From: Bacillus sp. MYb209
Lineage (GTDB): Bacteria; Bacillota; Bacilli; Bacillales; Bacillaceae_G
Reading direction: 5' to 3'
NCBI RefSeq assembly: GCF_002975175.1
Contig: NZ_PCNZ01000007.1
Span: 1-64,000 of the forward strand
DNA: 64,000 nt
Made by a program: the position numbers and the translations under genes. The notes beneath the pieces were generated by a model. The model saw only the letters and a list, made by a program, of their open reading frames with translations, was not told the DNA's origin and did no database searches. How positions within the stretch are numbered: position 1 is the stretch's first letter; each line of letters opens with the position of its first letter. Below are positions 59,490 through 64,000 of this stretch, in pieces.

Positions 59490-59584
59490 AAATAAAATCT
59501 TTATTAGCCTATAAAGAATGGGATAATTTCATATATTAAAAATGGTAGGATGTCCCTACCATTTTTTGCATGGAGGGATTAACA

Positions 59585-60205
59585 GTGACGATTCTAAATC
59601 GTATTGGGTTTACGTTAATGATAGTAGGTCTATTAATGGGAGCTTATTATTCTTTTGAATGGTATAAAGGAAAAAGTTCTGCACAAGATTTGACGACGGA
59701 AGAGATTAAAAATTTTGAGCAGCAAACATCCAAGCAGCATTCTAGCGAAGTACCAGTAAACGCGCAAATACCTTCTTCTCAAATACAACATAAAGAAGGA
59801 GAAAAGGTAGCAATGTTAAATATACCGAAAATAAAGAAGAAGTTTTCTATATATTGGGGAGCGAATGATGCAACTTTGAAAAAAGGAGTTGGTATGTTCG
59901 TTAGTGATTTAACGACAACGCCATCTGGAGGAGGACATACTGTACTGAGTGGGCATCGAGATACTGTATTTACAGATTTAGGGGAGCTAAAAGAAAAGGA
60001 TAACCTTATTTTGGAGTATGATAATAAAACTTACACATACGAAATTCAAAAGACATGGATTACACATGCGGATGATCGCACTGTTATTGTGAAAAAAGAA
60101 GAACCGACATTAACATTGACGACTTGCTATCCATTTGATTATATAGGGGATGCACCGGATCGATATATTATCGAGGCAAAGTTAATTACGAGCAATTCAA
60201 AATAA
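59585..60205 (+). CDS. srtC: class D sortase, sortase C
   Basis: A 206-residue membrane-anchored transpeptidase that cleaves LPNTA and joins the protein to cell-wall crosslinks. One N-terminal helix (about 6-25), then the sortase barrel with His124 (SGHRD), Cys181 (TTCYPF) and Arg193 (PDRYI). GTG at 59585 is chosen because GGAGGG lies ten bases upstream; an ATG at 59570 overlaps that ribosome site and is unlikely. Located 95 bases after basI, its substrate gene. Confidence 0.92.
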   Translation: MTILNRIGFTLMIVGLLMGAYYSFEWYKGKSSAQDLTTEEIKNFEQQTSKQHSSEVPVNAQIPSSQIQHKEGEKVAMLNIPKIKKKFSIYWGANDATLKKGVGMFVSDLTTTPSGGGHTVLSGHRDTVFTDLGELKEKDNLILEYDNKTYTYEIQKTWITHADDRTVIVKKEEPTLTLTTCYPFDYIGDAPDRYIIEAKLITSNSK

Positions 60206-60252
60206 AATTATAAAATGCTATCTAATTAAAATGAGAGGGGGAGGCATAGAGT

Positions 60253-60942
60253 ATGTCAAAAAACATTTTAATTGTTGAAGATGAAGATATTTTACGTGAA
60301 ATATTAAAGGATTACTTTTTGAGTGAACAATATAAAGTACTTGAAGCGAGGGACGGGAAAGAGGCTTTAGTTTTATTTGAAGAAGAAGAGGTTGATTTAG
60401 TTATTCTTGATATTATGTTGCCAGAACTTGATGGTTGGTCTGTTTGCCGAAGGATTCGTAAGACGTCCCAAGTTCCAATTATTATGCTGACGGCACGTGT
60501 AGATGAAGATGATACGTTACTTGGGTTTGAGCTTGGGGCAGATGATTATGTTGCGAAACCATATAGTCCGCCTATTTTATTAGCGAGAGCGAAAAGGTTG
60601 TTAGAAAGTAGAAAAGCAAAAAAGAAACCTTTAGAGAATGAAGATGACACGTTATCAATTCATGGCATTCATGTCCATTTTCCGTCACGTACTGTTACTG
60701 TTGATGAGGCAGACATTAGTTTAACACATACAGAGTTTGAAATATTAGTGTATTTCATGAAAAACCAAGGAATTGTACTAACAAGAGAACAATTAATTTC
60801 AAGAATTTGGGGATATGAGTTTGCTGGTGATGATCGAACGGTTAATAGCCATATTCGTAATTTGCGAAATAAATTAGGAGAGAAAGCAAAGCACATTACA
60901 ACTGTAGTGCGAACTGGTTATAAATTCGAGGGGAACATATGA
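60253..60942 (+). CDS. OmpR-family response regulator of the basI-srtC locus
   Basis: A 229-residue regulator with acidic Asp10, phosphoacceptor Asp53 (VILDIMLPELDG) and Lys in VAKPYSPP. The C-terminal winged helix has SLTHTEFEILVYF and VRTGYKFEG. It overlaps the kinase gene by four bases (ATGA). It probably controls basI and srtC and perhaps its own operon. Confidence 0.9.
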   Translation: MSKNILIVEDEDILREILKDYFLSEQYKVLEARDGKEALVLFEEEEVDLVILDIMLPELDGWSVCRRIRKTSQVPIIMLTARVDEDDTLLGFELGADDYVAKPYSPPILLARAKRLLESRKAKKKPLENEDDTLSIHGIHVHFPSRTVTVDEADISLTHTEFEILVYFMKNQGIVLTREQLISRIWGYEFAGDDRTVNSHIRNLRNKLGEKAKHITTVVRTGYKFEGNI

Positions 60943-62801
60943 GAAAAGGGATTGTACTTAAATTATTTACCCTTACAACAGCCTTATGTATGTTGATTTT
61001 AGCGACGATATTTATTGGACAAACGATATTTTTTAAACAATATTATGCAAATCGAAAAGTGGAAGATATTAAAGTGAATTTAGATTCCTTTGTAAAGAAT
61101 TATTTAAATCATGCCGAAAGTGCAGAAGAAATTCAGAAACTGGAGCAAGATTTTTTAAGCGAAAATAATACATGGATTACGACATTAGATCAGAATGGGA
61201 ATTTAAAACATGCGGATGATTTTTATTTTGAGGTAACGATAGACCGTAAGCAACAGAAGAGCTTTGGACAACAAATAATCATGATTCCCTTATACAATCT
61301 CATCAATATAGAAGAGATTGATAATAAACCGTCAAATCAGTTTTTAGACCAAGAAATTAATTTTTCTGGAGTGAAAAAAGAAGATAGTTTTATTCCATTT
61401 TCTTTCGCGTTAGGCAAGGGGAATTTAAGTGGATCTAATAAACCGTTAGAAAAAAAAATCAGTGAGATTCGAGAAGAGAAGGAAAAAAAGAAAGCGGACC
61501 AAGAACCACTTGTTAAGGAAAAGAAGCAAGTTACTCAAGAACAGGCTGCTCAAGAACGAGCTAATCAGGAACAGGGTGCTAAGATAGACGGGCGTGTTAC
61601 GAAAGTACAGTTACCCGATGTAAAAGGTCCTGTGAATCCAATTTATAAAAATAGTTTATTCTTAGATAGCATAAAGGAATTTCAAACTGATTTATTATTA
61701 AAAGAGAGCAATCACATACAGTATTCAACACAAATAGTGGATTATGAAAAAAATGATATAAAATATAAATTATTAATTAAACCAATAAAAGAAAAAGACG
61801 GATCGATAGCATATATATATGCGATGGCTTCTTTGCAGCCTGTAGATGAGGCTGTACAAATGGTGCAAGATTATTACATCTATATTGTTGCGTTTGTAGT
61901 CGTTCTCATTTTTCTAGCTTCGTTCTATTACTCAAAACAAATCGCAAAACCGTTACTAAAAATAAATGATACAACAAAGAAAATAGCGCATTTAGATTTT
62001 ACAGAAAAAATTCCGATTACTTCAAAAGATGAGATTGGTGATTTATCAAAAAATATTAATACACTATCTAATAAGCTACATTCACATATTGGACAGTTAG
62101 AACAAGATATTGAAAAAGAAAGAAAGTTAGAAAACACAAGGAAAGAATTTATTGCAGGTGTATCGCATGAACTAAAAACGCCGCTGAGTATTATGAAAAG
62201 CTGTATTTCCATTTTAAAAGATGGGGTAGCTGAACATAAGAAAGACTACTATTTTCAGGCGATGGAAAAAGAAGTAGACAAGATGGATATACTAATTTTG
62301 GATATGCTTGAATTAGCTAAATTTGAGTCTGGCACATATAACATGAAGATGGATTCGTTCTATATCGATGGAGTGATTGAAGAAATATGTGAACAGCTTT
62401 CATCGGAGATAGAGAAAAAAGAACTGAGTGTGCACAAACATATATGTCCAGCAGAAGTGATTGGAAATCAAAATAGAATTGAACAAGTAATTGTGAATTT
62501 TATTACGAATGCAATACGTTATACACCAGATAAAAAAGATATCATTATTTCCGCAATAGATGAGAAGAATCATATAAAAGTGTGTATTGAAAATAAGGGT
62601 GCCCACATTGAAGAAGAACAATTAGATAAAATTTGGGATCGTTTTTATCGAGTAGATGCGGCACGGAAACGTTCACAAGGTGGAACCGGGCTTGGCCTTG
62701 CGATTTCAAAAAACATTTTAGAGCTGCACAATGCTGAATATGGGGTCAAGAATACAGAAGATGGTGTGTTATTTTACTTCTACTTACCGAAAAAAGCGTA
62801 G
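60939..62801 (+). CDS. sensor histidine kinase of the basI-srtC locus, with Lys/Gln-rich insert
   Basis: A 620-residue kinase. TM1 at about 7-29, a long extracellular region (30-311), TM2 at 312-332, HAMP (333-385), His410 in GVSHELKTPLSIMKS, and G boxes ending GTGLGLAISKNILELH. The extracellular part contains a low-complexity stretch at about 171-218 (EKKISEIREEKEKKK, QEQAAQERANQEQ), similar in make-up to BasI. It may sense wall or surface-protein state. Confidence 0.9.
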   Translation: MRKGIVLKLFTLTTALCMLILATIFIGQTIFFKQYYANRKVEDIKVNLDSFVKNYLNHAESAEEIQKLEQDFLSENNTWITTLDQNGNLKHADDFYFEVTIDRKQQKSFGQQIIMIPLYNLINIEEIDNKPSNQFLDQEINFSGVKKEDSFIPFSFALGKGNLSGSNKPLEKKISEIREEKEKKKADQEPLVKEKKQVTQEQAAQERANQEQGAKIDGRVTKVQLPDVKGPVNPIYKNSLFLDSIKEFQTDLLLKESNHIQYSTQIVDYEKNDIKYKLLIKPIKEKDGSIAYIYAMASLQPVDEAVQMVQDYYIYIVAFVVVLIFLASFYYSKQIAKPLLKINDTTKKIAHLDFTEKIPITSKDEIGDLSKNINTLSNKLHSHIGQLEQDIEKERKLENTRKEFIAGVSHELKTPLSIMKSCISILKDGVAEHKKDYYFQAMEKEVDKMDILILDMLELAKFESGTYNMKMDSFYIDGVIEEICEQLSSEIEKKELSVHKHICPAEVIGNQNRIEQVIVNFITNAIRYTPDKKDIIISAIDEKNHIKVCIENKGAHIEEEQLDKIWDRFYRVDAARKRSQGGTGLGLAISKNILELHNAEYGVKNTEDGVLFYFYLPKKA

Positions 62802-62826
62802 ACAATACATGTTACGCTTTTTTAAT
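62790..62826 (+). terminator. terminator of the srtC two-component operon
   Basis: AAAAAGCGTA (62791-62800) and TACGCTTTTT (62813-62822) form the stem, followed by TTAATTT. It overlaps the kinase stop codon. Confidence 0.82.
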
Positions 62827-62913
62827 TTAATTTCATATTATCTTTACCTAATCTTTATTTTCAAACAGTATAATTTGGATAGAAAATGAGGTTATGTAAG
62901 GAGTAGATTAGCC

Positions 62914-62994
62914 GTGAATAGCAATTTACTAGGTGTGATGGTATTTATTTTCTTTTGTGCATTTATCGTATTTATTATTGATATTACTCATTGA
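62914..62994 (+). CDS. 26-residue single-span membrane peptide
   Basis: GTG at 62914 with AAGGAG about ten bases upstream opens a 26-codon frame, mostly hydrophobic (LLGVMVFIFFCAFIVFIIDI). A TATAAT box lies at 62869-62874 and a bidirectional terminator follows at 63,005. It has the parts of a small gene but no recognised family. Confidence 0.5.
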   Translation: MNSNLLGVMVFIFFCAFIVFIIDITH

Positions 62995-63004
62995 GAGCTT
63001 TGAT

Positions 63005-63042
63005 AAAAAAAAAGAGCGCTAATTAAGCGCCTTTTTTTTGTG
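63005..63042. terminator. bidirectional terminator
   Basis: AAAAAAGAGCGCT and AGCGCCTTTTTTT pair around AATTA. It lies between the 26-residue ORF and the end of thiT. Confidence 0.85.
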
Positions 63043-63625
63043 AATTCATTTGATAAGCACCAATGCTTTTGAATAAGCGTGGTGAAGTTGTAAATAAAAG
63101 AATTAGTAATACAGTACATAATGTGAAAGAAGCGAGCATCGTACTACCGTTTACAATTAATGAATATAAGACGGCTGATTGCCCTTTTGGTGCATATTGG
63201 CCCCAAAAGATAATACCTGCAATAAAGTGCCAGAAATAACGTGCAAGGCTACCAATAAATGTAGCAAAGATAATATAAGCAATGGTTTTCTTTCTTTGAT
63301 TATTCATTAATGTTTGCTGAATGGGCTTATAAAATAGTCCAGCAAATCCAATGAATGCGAAAGCAACGAAGTATTCAATTATTACTTGAATTGGTGTGAC
63401 GATAATTGCATCTCCAACGACAATTTGCAATAATCCCCAAATTAAGCCGCCTAAGAAAGCCATTTTGAAACCCCAGCGGTATGCGATAATAAAAATAGGT
63501 ATCATAGCAAATGAGATGGAACCGCCTGTTGGAAGTTTAAGTGATAATGGTAAAATATCGATAATCAAGGCGAAGGCTGCAAGAATAGCAGATTCGATCA
63601 TCGCTTGTAAATTGGTGTTACGCAT
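63023..63625 (-). CDS. thiT: thiamine ECF transporter S component ThiT
   Basis: A 200-residue membrane protein with six helices that captures thiamine for an ECF transporter. Characteristic residues are visible: the loop LPTGGSISFAMIPIF, YRWGFKMAFLGGLIWG, GSLARYFWHFIAGIIFW and YSLIVNGST, which form the thiamine pocket. ATG at 63625 follows AGGGGGAG. A TPP riboswitch precedes it on the same strand, strong support for the assignment. Confidence 0.95.
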   Translation of the reverse strand: MRNTNLQAMIESAILAAFALIIDILPLSLKLPTGGSISFAMIPIFIIAYRWGFKMAFLGGLIWGLLQIVVGDAIIVTPIQVIIEYFVAFAFIGFAGLFYKPIQQTLMNNQRKKTIAYIIFATFIGSLARYFWHFIAGIIFWGQYAPKGQSAVLYSLIVNGSTMLASFTLCTVLLILLFTTSPRLFKSIGAYQMNSQKKGA

Positions 63626-63723
63626 GTTGTCTCCCCCTAAATCCAAGTGACGCAAAAAAGAACATTATCATAGGAGGATACGAAATACGTAAATAAAAAA
63701 AGAGGTATGTATTTCGAACGTTT

Positions 63724-63812
63724 GCACAATCCCTGCGCTAGTATTAACTAACAGGTTCGAAGGGTCGGAACGAATTGTTCCCTCTCAGCGGTAAGGCTCC
63801 CCCTGTGATAAC
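63724..63812 (-). promoter_or_regulatory. TPP riboswitch (THI element)
   Basis: On the minus strand the aptamer reads CAGGGGGAGCC, GCTGAGAGGG, GACCCTTCGAACCTG, then ACTAGCGCAGGGA, in the standard order of THI elements. The interval to thiT has a possible switching stem (CGAAATAC near 63,717 with GTATTTCG near 63,687) and the GGGGGAG ribosome site. With thiamine pyrophosphate bound, thiT expression should fall. Confidence 0.94.
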
Positions 63813-63836
63813 GAGATTCTTTATTTGCTATTGTTT

Positions 63837-63865
63837 ATTGTAAGCGAAATGGATGAGAATGGCAA
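63837..63865 (-). promoter_or_regulatory. promoter of thiT
   Basis: On the minus strand TTGCCA (63865-63860) and TACAAT (63842-63837) are exactly 17 bases apart, about 25-30 bases before the riboswitch. Confidence 0.75.
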
Positions 63866-63956
63866 ATGAACCTTGTATGACAATAAGTGAAATATAATTG
63901 TATTGAAATGTTAATAAATATGAAGCAAAAAGATATAGTCCAATTGAAATAGAGTA

Positions 63957-63985
63957 TGATATAATTTGTTTGAAAATAATTATCA
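63957..63985 (+). promoter_or_regulatory. Fur-box promoter reading out of the window
   Basis: An extended -10 (TGATATAAT, 63957-63965) is followed by TGAAAATAATTATCA (63971-63985), which matches the Fur 7-1-7 consensus TGATAATNATTATCA at all but one base. The regulated gene lies beyond position 64,000 and should be iron-repressed. Confidence 0.65.
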
Positions 63986-64000
63986 TTCTCTTCTGAGGGG

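Overview
The window is chromosomal DNA of a Bacillus cereus group bacterium (cereus/thuringiensis/mycoides type). The base composition is about 35% GC and Shine-Dalgarno sites are strong. It carries glycogen, menaquinone, BasI/sortase C and Bce-like genes typical of this group, and copies of the group-specific bcr1-type repeat. The species within the group cannot be fixed from the sequence alone. No phage, insertion sequence, transposase, CRISPR array or replication origin was seen.

Layout. 1-350: the end of a tRNA cluster (Ile partial, Asn, Ser, Glu) with a terminator. 445-2,160: a small ORF that may be a sigma-factor remnant, a TA-rich tandem repeat, and L-lactate dehydrogenase behind two Rex operators. 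2,594-10,657: glycogen operon glgB-glgC-glgD-glgA-glgP. 10,770-14,106: a 44-residue membrane protein, a class 3 lipase, a broken merR gene whose MerR-type promoter survives, an AIM24-family protein, a cold-shock protein and yteA. 14,240-23,160: menaquinone genes, menA divergent from menF-menD-menH-menB-(repeats)-menE-menC. 23,265-26,005: a VanRS-like two-component system with a VanY-like D,D-carboxypeptidase but no vanHAX. 26,274-27,486: a frameshifted secreted beta-propeller gene. 27,767-33,814: a CcpA-box-preceded catabolic operon (amidohydrolase, DgaE-like lyase, DgaF-like aldolase, sugar kinase, GntR regulator, GntP-type permease). 33,981: a YjcZ-like sporulation protein.

34,253-51,466 is rich in peptide-antibiotic sensing and export genes. 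It holds a Bce-like module with one response regulator, one intramembrane-sensing kinase, one ATPase and three paralogous permeases. Next come an sdpR-like repressor with two sdpI-like immunity genes and no sdpC toxin, an ABC exporter pair, an AraC/GyrI-like regulator, and a second Bce-like ATPase/permease pair. 51,583-55,800 is an AT-rich, patchy stretch with a YolD-like gene, an AraC regulator plus a decayed fragment of a second one, a secreted protein and an autoregulated Xre regulator. 55,789-58,815 holds a DUF2199 protein, a lipid kinase, a second hypoxanthine phosphoribosyltransferase and small unknowns. 58,995-62,801 is the basI-srtC locus with its two-component system. The window ends with thiT behind a TPP riboswitch and, at the right edge, a Fur-box promoter that reads out of the window.

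The most interesting leads are: the three-permease Bce module and two distant promoters sharing a BceR-type operator; the orphan duplicated SdpI immunity module; a DgaE/DgaF pathway rewired with an amidohydrolase and a GntP permease in place of a PTS; 122-bp tandem repeats and a terminator placed just before menE; and several decayed genes (merR, araC, beta-propeller) whose regulatory DNA or relatives survive.
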